5,630 bases of DNA, from the NCBI GenBank assembly GCA_015523645.1, contig WAJY01000034.1, positions 1 to 5,630 on the forward strand, given 5' to 3'. Shown here piece after piece: positions 1 through 4,950 of the stretch. The translations under genes and the position numbers were made by a program. A model generated the notes under the pieces. That model saw only the letters and a program-made list of their open reading frames with translations. It had not been told where the DNA came from and ran no database searches. Within the stretch, counting starts at the first letter, position 1, and each line of letters opens with the position of its first letter. The stretch is from Geoglobus sp. Its GTDB lineage: Archaea > Halobacteriota > Archaeoglobi > Archaeoglobales > Archaeoglobaceae.

Positions 1-612
1 AAAACTCTCCAACCAGCTCTGCACAGAATCAAAGGAACTGTAAAACGGAAATCTGTTAAAGAATTTCTTCGTTCTTCCTTTTAGTAAAGAATACTTCTAC
101 AGCATTTCTCTCTCCGAAAGTCTCATGCCTGTACTTCAACCCCCAACCTCTCTAAAAGCCCATCTGTATCAGAATCCTCTGTCAACAACCATTTCCGGCT
201 TATTTTTGCAGAATCTAAGCACTTCTTTCAGGAAAACGTAAGCATGAAAGCTTGATTTCCCTTCAGTAGCCCAGATGAACAAAAATACTTTCGAATCCAC
301 ATCTACTGCATTTCAGATGAAGATTTGTTTGTTTTCCAGCTTTAGTTTGGTTTCATCTATTGTTATTAGTCTTCTTTTCTTCTTTTCAGGAGGTTTTACG
401 ACTTTCTTAATTCTGTGGTAGTAGATTCTGATTGATTCATGGCTTATTTTCTGGAGAAGAGAGATTAGTCTTCTTGCCTTCCTCAAGGAAAGTCCGTAGA
501 ATTAGAGTGAGTCTGAGAGGATCTTTAATTCCACTCTCTTTCTGTTCCTCACAAAAGACTTATTTAGCTTTGATTTCTTTAATTAATTGCTGGATCGTGG
601 TTGCATTGTTTA
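1..612 (-). pseudogene. IS6/IS240-like DDE transposase pseudogene (partial)
   Basis: Translating the minus strand piecewise gives a clear archaeal IS6-like transposase: an N-terminal helical part (KARRLISLLQKISHESIR, about 480-427), the first catalytic Asp in IDETKLK (Asp codon 357-355), NAVDVDSKVFLFIWATEG (about 312-253), the second Asp in MVVDRGF (183-181), the catalytic Glu in GERNAVE (97-95), and KKFFNRFPFYSSFDS running to the left edge. The frame is broken by TAA at 502-504, TGA at 313-315 and 169-171 (both where tryptophan is expected), and frameshifts near 560, 140 and 85. The start codon is not identifiable; the reading begins around 612. The catalytic triad is still readable, so decay is moderate, but the gene cannot make an active enzyme. 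The 3' end lies beyond the window. Confidence 0.85.
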
Positions 613-654
613 GTATTTAATTTTTGATTTTTCAAGATTATTTTTCACAGCACC
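1..654 (-). mobile_element. Decayed IS6/IS240-like insertion sequence, one end
   Basis: This is the promoter-proximal end of an insertion sequence; the other end lies outside the window. The body is a broken DDE transposase reading leftward. Read on the minus strand, the probable outer terminus begins at 654 with GGTGCTGTGAAAAATAATC, which resembles the GG...CTGTT...CAAA ends typical of IS6-family elements and sits about 40 bases before the transposase reading frame, as expected. No second inverted repeat or target duplication can be checked here. The family call rests on recognisable transposase motifs and is fairly secure; the exact terminus is inferred. Confidence 0.72.
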
Positions 655-656
655 TT

Positions 657-983
657 CTCTCTGCTCTCTAAAACCCTCGTATGTTTTTCCCCAATCCTGT
701 AGATCTAAATGCATATGTGCAGAATCGTAAAAGGTAACCAATTTCAACGATCTTCAAAAGATCCACAACGTATCTAAACAAAATCTCTCAAGATTTTCAA
801 AACTTCCTTCACCACAACCAAAACTTTCCATACCCTTTCCACAGTCAGCTTTTTTCTCCGTGATACCTGATTCCAAATCGCATTATCGATTTCGTAAATT
901 GCTAAAGCTGAAGTGAAGATCTCTATTTTCTCTAATTTTCCCTTGCTACCTATGTTTATCGTGGCAAACGTATCAAACAACAT
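657..983 (-). pseudogene. vapC: PIN-domain toxin (VapC-like) remnant
   Basis: VapC toxins are PIN-domain ribonucleases of about 130 residues that need a cluster of acidic residues. The intact start here encodes 69 residues from ATG 983 to a stop at 774. It opens with the PIN signature MLFDT (Asp4) and continues with SALAIYEIDNAIW, in which the Glu of YE is the second acidic residue. The normal continuation is out of frame: LLKIVEIG at about 762-739, then TFYDSAH from 735, whose Asp (726-724) is a third conserved PIN acid. The spacing between blocks is shorter than usual, so a small deletion as well as frameshifts is likely. The tail frame runs straight into the insertion-sequence end at 654. 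The segment between LFDT and LEKIEIFTSALAIYE is also short. It overlaps the antitoxin remnant upstream by 11 bases, as in functional modules. A residual 69-residue product is possible but would lack one acid. Confidence 0.72.
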
Positions 984-1153
984 TGTCTTTCCTCTCCCTA
1001 ATAGCAGAAACTAATTCTTTCCATCCCACATCATTCAGTATTTTCTGGATTTCTTTTGCCTTTGTTTTTAGGATTTTCGTTTTCTTTTTTCTTATATCAT
1101 CTTCATCAGCTTGCCTTACATTCTTTAAGTTTAATTCCAATATCGTGCATCAT
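973..1153 (-). pseudogene. CcdA/VapB-like antitoxin remnant
   Basis: An open minus-strand frame ends at TGA 975-973, overlapping the start of the PIN toxin by 11 bases, the usual antitoxin-toxin arrangement. The readable part is VRQADEDDIRKKK...KAKEIQKILNDVGWKELVSAIRERKDNVV, a charged helical C-terminus that resembles archaeal CcdA-type antitoxins paired with PIN toxins (family resemblance from memory, not a search). The N-terminal DNA-binding strand is not in this frame. A different frame starting at ATGATG (1153-1148) gives MMHDIGIKLKE, which would align with the segment just before VRQ, so a frameshift near 1120 is likely. A TTG at 1140 could instead start a 55-residue protein in the open frame. 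The first 15-20 residues of a normal ribbon-helix-helix antitoxin appear to be missing. Confidence 0.5.
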
Positions 1154-1174
1154 ATTTTTATATTAATAAAAAAA

Positions 1175-1183
1175 CTATAAAGG
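1175..1183 (-). promoter_or_regulatory. Putative TATA box of the antitoxin-toxin remnant
   Basis: On the minus strand CCTTTATAG lies about 26 bases before ATGATG at 1153-1148, the distance expected between an archaeal TATA box and a leaderless start. The surrounding DNA is very AT-rich, so chance matches are easy. Confidence 0.35.
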
Positions 1184-1437
1184 GTTAATATTATTAAAAT
1201 GATATAGGTATAACTGATACAAGCAAAAATCTCAATAGGGAATTCATATCAAAAAAAGTTGGAATTTTCAGCTATTTATTAATTCCTAGACGTCCATCTG
1301 AGGAACGCTAAAATTAACCCTTTTCTGGCCATATACTACAAAAATCCGACAGCTAATTCTACAAATACCTCCCAAATACCAGAATTTTGATACGATTATT
1401 ATCAAGGTTGACGAGCCCATTCTACTTTTAATTCCCA
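1184..1437. other. Gene-free AT-rich spacer
   Basis: This stretch between the methyltransferase operon end and the toxin-antitoxin remnant has no plausible reading frame on either strand, and no tRNA, CRISPR repeat or C/D-box guide that I could recognise. It contains a run of seven A (1251-1257), which on the minus strand is T7 and could end transcription from the operon at 1438-2749. It also contains ATTAACCCTTT at 1313-1323, the inverted copy of AAAGGGTTAAT at 1179-1189. Confidence 0.6.
1251..1257 (-). terminator. Possible oligo-T terminator
   Basis: On the minus strand this is a run of seven T about 180 bases after the stop of the PUA-like gene. Archaeal termination commonly uses T-rich tracts without a hairpin. 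The distance is long and a shorter T5 run at 1344-1340 is closer, so the assignment is tentative. Confidence 0.3.
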
Positions 1438-1836
1438 TTATTCTCTTATCCTCCTCTCCTTAGGAACAAAATTCCTTATAATCTTCCCATTTCCCTTTCC
1501 ACATCCCAAAAAGTAATCATTCCATCTAAGAACGACATATCCTTTCTCTTTTCCCTCAATATCCTCTCCTCTCAACCATTTTAACATTTCATCGTAGCTA
1601 ACTTCCTTAACATTCCTTTTAATTCGATCCTTCAGCAAGTAACACCCCTCAATTGAAAGCCTCACTCCATCCCTCTCAATTCTCCCCAAGTAAACCCCGG
1701 AATGGTACTCCTCAACCTCAGGAAAACAGTCAAAATATGCATAAATTCTTCCTTTCCCCATAATTTTAAGCTTGAAAGGGATCACTTCCACACCAAACTG
1801 CTCCTTCAATGCTTTCAGCACATAACTCTCATTCAT
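1438..1836 (-). CDS. PUA-like RNA-binding protein, partner of the RNA m5C methyltransferase
   Basis: A 132-residue protein that resembles the C-terminal PUA-like domain attached to bacterial RsmF-type rRNA m5C methyltransferases (the COG3270 / Methyltranf_PUA type). The most telling part is the C-terminal half: DEMLKWLRGEDIEG (about residues 82-95), GYVVLRWNDYFLGCGKGNGKIIRNFVPKE (about 99-127), matching the family's pattern of a strand, a G-x-G-K turn and a final N-x-x-P segment. There is no catalytic motif of its own, so binding RNA or steering the neighbouring methyltransferase is the likely role (inference). Its ATG at 1836 overlaps the end of the methyltransferase gene by eight bases (ATGAATGA), which implies coupled translation. 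It has no signal peptide or membrane segment, so it is cytoplasmic. The family call is from sequence pattern plus context; the exact RNA target is unknown. Confidence 0.75.
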   Translation of the reverse strand: MNESYVLKALKEQFGVEVIPFKLKIMGKGRIYAYFDCFPEVEEYHSGVYLGRIERDGVRLSIEGCYLLKDRIKRNVKEVSYDEMLKWLRGEDIEGKEKGYVVLRWNDYFLGCGKGNGKIIRNFVPKERRIRE

Positions 1837-2749
1837 CTGACTTCACAACCTTTGCAACAAAAAATCCTTCTGTATCGTTGTCTTGGGGGTGCAGTCTCAG
1901 GCATTTCCTCACCTCTCTGTTGTAGTTTTTCCCCATGAATTCTGTGAATGGCTTATGGGATTTGAGAGGTAGCCTTATTCTCTCAAGTTTTGCATTTGTG
2001 TTGCTTAAAAGGTAATCGACAACCTCCTCATTCTCCTCAGGGTCAAGAGTACACGTTGAGTAAACCAGAATCCCACCTGGCTTTAAAGCCCTATATCCAG
2101 CCAGTATTAACTCCTTTTGCAGTTTTGAAAGAGATTCAACGGTCTTCTGTCTCCAGAGTTTTAGATACTTGAAGTTCTTTCTTATCATTCCAACATTGCT
2201 GCATGGAGCATCAAGCAATACCCTGTCAAATCTATTCCTAAATTTCCCAAAAAATCTGCCATCCTTCAGCGTTACCTTGACATTTACCGCCCCATACTTC
2301 TGGACGTTCGAGATAAGTATGTTCAGCCTTGAATGCTTCACATCATTGGCAACAATGCAGCCTGTGTTTTTCATGTAAGATGAAATCTGGGTTGTTTTTG
2401 CTCCAGGAGATGCCGCCATGTCCAAAACCCTCATGTTCTCTCCAACCTCAAGAACTTTAGCCGGAATCATTGAACTTGCCTCCTGCATAAATATCAAGCC
2501 CAACGCAAACTCTGGTGTGTTTGTAATTCCATTGCCTTCAACGAAAAAACCCTCCTCTACCCAGGGAATCCTTTCAATCTCAAATTCAGATGAAAGCCTC
2601 TCAGCAACAACATCCACTCTAGCCTTTAATGTGTTAACTCTGAAGCTTTGCCTTATAGGCTTCATCATGAATTCATAAAATTCATCTGAGTTGTCAATCT
2701 CCATGTACTTTTCAACGAAATCTTTGTTTATCCCCAAGAACTCTTCCAT
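1829..2749 (-). CDS. NOL1/NOP2/Sun-family RNA cytosine-C5 methyltransferase
   Basis: This enzyme transfers a methyl group from S-adenosylmethionine to carbon 5 of a cytosine in tRNA or rRNA. Counting 306 residues from ATG 2749: an N-terminal RNA-binding part with RQSFRVNTLKA (about 33-43); the AdoMet-binding loop VLDMAASPGAKTTQ (about 108-121); the acidic strand end in VANDV (about 133-137); the LLDAPCS motif with Cys183; and YSTCT with Cys233, the expected catalytic nucleophile, while the PCS cysteine helps product release (known for the family). EGFFVAKV near the end is the usual closing strand. The frame is open up to a TTG at 2791, but the ATG at 2749 is preferred: a TATA-like TTTATTATCC sits about 27 bases upstream, and the extra 14 residues are not typical of the family. 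The gene overlaps its PUA-like partner. Target specificity cannot be read from the sequence. Confidence 0.93.
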   Translation of the reverse strand: MEEFLGINKDFVEKYMEIDNSDEFYEFMMKPIRQSFRVNTLKARVDVVAERLSSEFEIERIPWVEEGFFVEGNGITNTPEFALGLIFMQEASSMIPAKVLEVGENMRVLDMAASPGAKTTQISSYMKNTGCIVANDVKHSRLNILISNVQKYGAVNVKVTLKDGRFFGKFRNRFDRVLLDAPCSNVGMIRKNFKYLKLWRQKTVESLSKLQKELILAGYRALKPGGILVYSTCTLDPEENEEVVDYLLSNTNAKLERIRLPLKSHKPFTEFMGKNYNREVRKCLRLHPQDNDTEGFFVAKVVKSDE

Positions 2750-2770
2750 TGGAAAAGAATAAACCAGTTT

Positions 2771-2780
2771 GGATAATAAA
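2771..2780 (-). promoter_or_regulatory. TATA-like box for the methyltransferase operon
   Basis: On the minus strand TTTATTATCC lies about 27 bases before ATG 2749, consistent with a leaderless transcript. If used, it rules out the upstream TTG at 2791 as the start. Confidence 0.45.
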
Positions 2781-2782
2781 GA

Positions 2783-2790
2783 TGACGTCA
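2783..2790. promoter_or_regulatory. TGACGTCA palindrome between divergent promoters
   Basis: A perfect 8-base palindrome lies midway between the opposed TATA-like boxes at 2771-2780 and 2794-2801, immediately upstream of both. That is where a factor-B recognition element or a shared operator would lie. An 8-base palindrome can arise by chance; the exact centring is what makes it notable. Confidence 0.35.
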
Positions 2791-2793
2791 AAA

Positions 2794-2801
2794 TTTATAT
2801 T
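2794..2801 (+). promoter_or_regulatory. TATA box of the small membrane protein gene
   Basis: TTTATATT is centred about 26 bases before ATG 2823, so transcription should begin at or next to the start codon. No Shine-Dalgarno sequence precedes this ATG, which agrees with a leaderless mRNA. Confidence 0.5.
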
Positions 2802-2822
2802 TCCTTCTGCATATTCTAAACC

Positions 2823-3134
2823 ATGGCTGAAAACGCGATTGTAATTGTGGGATTGATCATAGGCTTGCTATTTGGAATGTCAGGAATCGCCACACTCTTC
2901 AACTTCATGGGAATGGCAATGGAGGAAACGCAGCAGCAATTAGCAAAGGTTGGCGTGGTATCGACTCTGGTTTTGCTGATAATCGCGATAATATTGATTG
3001 TAAAAATAAGGATTATATCATCGCTGATAGTTGGAGCGGTTATTGGGGCTGTGCTGAATGTCATACTTGAAATGAATGGAGTGCATCTGGCAAATGCCGT
3101 GTTTGAGATAATAGGAAAATCATTTGGTTTGTAG
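2823..3134 (+). CDS. Small hydrophobic membrane protein, function unknown
   Basis: A 103-residue protein that I do not recognise. Three hydrophobic segments are visible: about residues 5-27 (IVIVGLIIGLLFGMSG...), 43-61 (VGVVSTLVLLIIAIILIV) and 64-83 (IISSLIVGAVIGAVLNVIL). A polar loop METQQQL-like (about 33-42) joins the first two, and a very short basic turn KIR the second and third. The third segment is rich in small residues (G-A-V-I-G-A), which favours helix packing and oligomerisation. There is no signal peptide distinct from the first segment, no cysteine and no catalytic motif. It stands alone between two operons in its own transcription unit, with a TATA box upstream and T-rich DNA after the stop. 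The reading frame is convincing because of the promoter spacing, the regular hydrophobic pattern and the lack of a competing gene. The antisense frame over the same DNA is a shadow. Confidence 0.82.
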   Translation: MAENAIVIVGLIIGLLFGMSGIATLFNFMGMAMEETQQQLAKVGVVSTLVLLIIAIILIVKIRIISSLIVGAVIGAVLNVILEMNGVHLANAVFEIIGKSFGL

Positions 3135-3146
3135 GTAAAACTTTAC

Positions 3147-3169
3147 TCTTTTCCCCCTACAACTTTTTT
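3147..3169 (+). terminator. T-rich terminator after the small membrane protein gene
   Basis: Two pyrimidine-rich tracts, one at 3147-3157 and a run of six T at 3164-3169, follow the stop codon at 3134 within 35 bases. Archaeal RNA polymerase stops on such oligo-T tracts. No stable hairpin is evident. Confidence 0.5.
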
Positions 3170-3210
3170 AAAGCCTGACTGGATAAAATTTTGATAAATT
3201 TAGAAACTCT

Positions 3211-3236
3211 GGCTATCCATTTATGGAAATAAAGCC
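3211..3236. promoter_or_regulatory. Imperfect dyad upstream of the cytochrome promoter
   Basis: TCCAT-TT-ATGGA (3216-3227) is a perfect inverted repeat, flanked by GGCT (3211-3214) and AGCC (3233-3236), which pair with a three- to four-base offset. It lies some 23 bases before the TATA-like box of the respiratory operon, a position suited to an activator or repressor. This is a sequence pattern only; no known factor is recognised. Confidence 0.3.
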
Positions 3237-3258
3237 ATGAAAAATCAAAATAAAAAAA

Positions 3259-3267
3259 TTTTTAAAT
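3259..3267 (+). promoter_or_regulatory. TATA box of the respiratory operon
   Basis: TTTTTAAAT, preceded by an A-rich tract, is centred about 29 bases before the ATG at 3292. The expected transcription start is therefore at or within a few bases of the start codon, and no Shine-Dalgarno sequence is present before this first gene. Confidence 0.5.
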
Positions 3268-3291
3268 CTATCAGACTTCACTGAAAAACTG

Positions 3292-3978
3292 ATGAGAAGG
3301 AGTGTGATTTTGACTTCTATGCTAGTGATCTTTCTCTTTATCACTCTTGCAAATGCCACAGAAGAGTATTCAAAAATTACAGGCTCAGATTGTACAGCTT
3401 GTCATCCAGATTATCCGTCAAACTACACTTTGGGACCAGCAGGAGAATACTTCAAGGAACATGGAACATTACGAGGTTATGGAGAACCGCCTGTAGGCAA
3501 GCCTGAGCCTGGAATAAAGTGCAACGCATGTCATGGGAGAATGAAGGTAAATTACACACCCAGAGTATTGAAATATGCTCCAGAAAATCATCAATTTGAG
3601 CTAAAACACGGTGATGGAAAATTCTGGTGTCTCACTTGCCATGATCCTGCAGACAGAACCAAGCTCAGACTTTTTAACGGATCGAAAGTCCCTCTGAGCG
3701 ATCCTGTTCCCTTGTGCGGACAGTGCCATGGACCTATATACAGAGATTGGAAGGAACACATACACGGGAGATGGGTTGGTAGCATAGAGAATGCAAAGCC
3801 GGATGTTATATGCACAGATTGTCACAATCCACATGATCCTGCGTTCAAACCCATCACTCCAAAACCAAAACCACAGTATGAGGCAAAACCGAGAATGCCA
3901 GAGTGGTACCCTCTCGCTTTTTCAGTTGTCTTCCTAATTTCATTCACGTTATTTGCCATCGCCTATTTCAGGAGGTGA
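3292..3978 (+). CDS. Membrane-anchored pentahaem cytochrome c
   Basis: A 228-residue electron-transfer protein on the outer face of the membrane. Residues 1-22 form a Sec signal peptide (basic MRRS, hydrophobic core, probable cleavage after ANA). Five CXXCH haem-attachment motifs follow: CTACH 34-38, CNACH 77-81, CLTCH 113-117, CGQCH 142-146 and CTDCH 174-178. Six further histidines (57, 100, 106, 156, 158, 181) are enough to give bis-histidine ligation to all five haems. A proline/lysine-rich linker (about 184-204) leads to a single membrane segment at 206-226 with the basic end YFRR, so the haem domain is exported and tethered at its C-terminus. It is the first gene of an operon with a ferredoxin and an NrfD-type subunit, so it probably exchanges electrons with that complex. 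Five haems match NrfB rather than the three of DsrJ, but NrfB is soluble. The electron partner is not known. Confidence 0.93.
   Translation: MRRSVILTSMLVIFLFITLANATEEYSKITGSDCTACHPDYPSNYTLGPAGEYFKEHGTLRGYGEPPVGKPEPGIKCNACHGRMKVNYTPRVLKYAPENHQFELKHGDGKFWCLTCHDPADRTKLRLFNGSKVPLSDPVPLCGQCHGPIYRDWKEHIHGRWVGSIENAKPDVICTDCHNPHDPAFKPITPKPKPQYEAKPRMPEWYPLAFSVVFLISFTLFAIAYFRR
3971..3978 (+). promoter_or_regulatory. Shine-Dalgarno that fixes the ferredoxin start
   Basis: GGAGGTGA is a full match to the archaeal 16S rRNA tail. It coincides with the last codons and stop of the cytochrome gene and stands four bases before GTG 3983, which identifies GTG as the start rather than the TTG at 3953. Confidence 0.8.
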
Positions 3979-3982
3979 GAAT

Positions 3983-4939
3983 GTGAAGGATACAAGAAGG
4001 GGCTTTATGAAGAAGCTCGCTGCAGCTGGCTCAATGACCGTTATTCCGATCATAGATGTTAGTTTTGAAGAATTCTTCCAGAAACACTTCAAAGAGATGA
4101 GTGAAGAAGAAAAAAGGGAGATGATAGAAAGGTTGGAAAGAGAGTACAAGGAGAAGTACGGGATTGATGCAAAGATCAAAACAACTCCGGCAAAGAAGGG
4201 TGTTGTGTGGGCTTATGCCTTAAACATCCAGAAATGCATAGGATGCAGGAGGTGTGTTTACGCATGTGTAAAGGAGAACAATCAGTCAAGGAAGAATCCA
4301 AACGATCCAACAGTACCAGAAATTCAGTGGATAAGAGTATTGAGGATCGAAAAAGCAAAAATCAATCCTGAATCGGAAACTGGAGGGGATTTCAGAACGA
4401 AGTTTGGAGAAGTTCTAGCTGGAGTAAATTTGGAGGTAACTGAGCACTACTACGAGCCTGAAAAGGTTCCCGAAAAGGATTACTTCTACATCCCGGTTCA
4501 ATGCCAGCAGTGTGAAAGACCTCCATGCGTTAAGGTCTGCCCGACAAAGGCAACTTGGAAGGAGCCAGATGGCATCATAGTTGTTGACTACAACTGGTGC
4601 ATCGGTTGCAGATTCTGCATGGCAGCTTGTCCATACTGGGCTAGACATTTCAACTGGGCAGATCCTTACATTCCCAAGGAGGAAATAAATCCAAACATGC
4701 ATTACCTGGGAAACAGAATCAGAATGAGAGGTGTTGTTGAGAAGTGTACGTTCTGCATTCAGAGGGTTAGAGAAGGGAGATACACAGCTTGTGTTGAGAT
4801 ATGTCCAGTTGGAGCGAGAAAGTTCGGAAATCTGCTTGATCCAGACAGTGAAATCAGAAAGATACTGGAAACAAAGAGAGTCTTTAGACTTAAGGAGGAG
4901 GCGGGAACGAATCCAAAGTTTTTCTACTTTATGGATTGA
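3983..4939 (+). CDS. Tat-exported four-[4Fe-4S] ferredoxin subunit (DsrO/NrfC/PsrB-like)
   Basis: A 318-residue electron-transfer subunit that relays electrons between an NrfD-type membrane protein and an exported partner. The N-terminus TRRGFMK (residues 4-10), followed by a short apolar stretch, is a twin-arginine signal, so the folded protein is sent across the membrane as in DsrO and NrfC. Sixteen cysteines form four cluster motifs: C85/88/91/95, C174/177/182/186, C206/209/212/216 and C255/258/270/274, the standard spacing of this family including the CxxCxxxxC and wide CxxC-x11-CxxxC variants. Between signal and first cluster lies a charged helix (about 28-60, rich in E, K and R), and an acidic, glycine-containing insertion separates clusters one and two (about 105-170). 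GTG 3983 is the start because of the Shine-Dalgarno sequence; the longer frame from TTG 3953 would bury the twin arginines behind ten residues. It sits between a pentahaem cytochrome and an NrfD-type gene. Confidence 0.93.
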   Translation: MKDTRRGFMKKLAAAGSMTVIPIIDVSFEEFFQKHFKEMSEEEKREMIERLEREYKEKYGIDAKIKTTPAKKGVVWAYALNIQKCIGCRRCVYACVKENNQSRKNPNDPTVPEIQWIRVLRIEKAKINPESETGGDFRTKFGEVLAGVNLEVTEHYYEPEKVPEKDYFYIPVQCQQCERPPCVKVCPTKATWKEPDGIIVVDYNWCIGCRFCMAACPYWARHFNWADPYIPKEEINPNMHYLGNRIRMRGVVEKCTFCIQRVREGRYTACVEICPVGARKFGNLLDPDSEIRKILETKRVFRLKEEAGTNPKFFYFMD

Positions 4940-4945
4940 GGTGAT
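4938..4945 (+). promoter_or_regulatory. Shine-Dalgarno of the NrfD-type gene
   Basis: GAGGTGAT overlaps the ferredoxin stop codon (4937-4939) and lies five bases before ATG 4951. A stop in the same frame at 4942-4944 excludes any earlier start. The nested layout suggests coupled translation of the ferredoxin and its membrane partner. Confidence 0.7.
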
Positions 4946-4950
4946 GTTCG

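Noticed and set aside
169..315. Two TGA codons in the transposase where tryptophan is expected, suggesting TGA recoding
   Set aside because: The same gene also has a TAA and several frameshifts, and the intact genes in the window use TGA as a real stop (for example 3976-3978 and 4937-4939). Simple TGG to TGA decay explains it.
432..1180. Plus-strand open frames at 432-620 and 983-1180
   Set aside because: They lie antisense to the transposase and antitoxin remnants, have compositions dominated by F, S and L, and lack promoters or ribosome sites.
1179..1323. Inverted copies of AAAGGGTTAAT (1179-1189 and 1313-1323)
   Set aside because: Only 11 bases match, 123 bases apart, in very AT-rich DNA, and one copy overlaps a TATA-like box. 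Chance is a sufficient explanation.
1184..1437. Search for a tRNA, C/D-box guide RNA or CRISPR repeat in the spacer
   Set aside because: No cloverleaf, no paired C and D boxes at proper spacing and no repeated unit could be found by eye.
1702..2678. Several plus-strand open frames within the methyltransferase pair
   Set aside because: All are antisense shadows; the minus-strand frames carry full enzyme motifs.
2816..3064. Minus-strand open frame opposite the small membrane protein
   Set aside because: It is rich in T, I and S as expected for an antisense shadow of a hydrophobic gene, and has no promoter of its own.
3953..3982. Upstream TTG start for the ferredoxin gene
   Set aside because: The Shine-Dalgarno at 3971-3978 points to GTG 3983, and that start puts the twin-arginine motif at residue 4 as expected.
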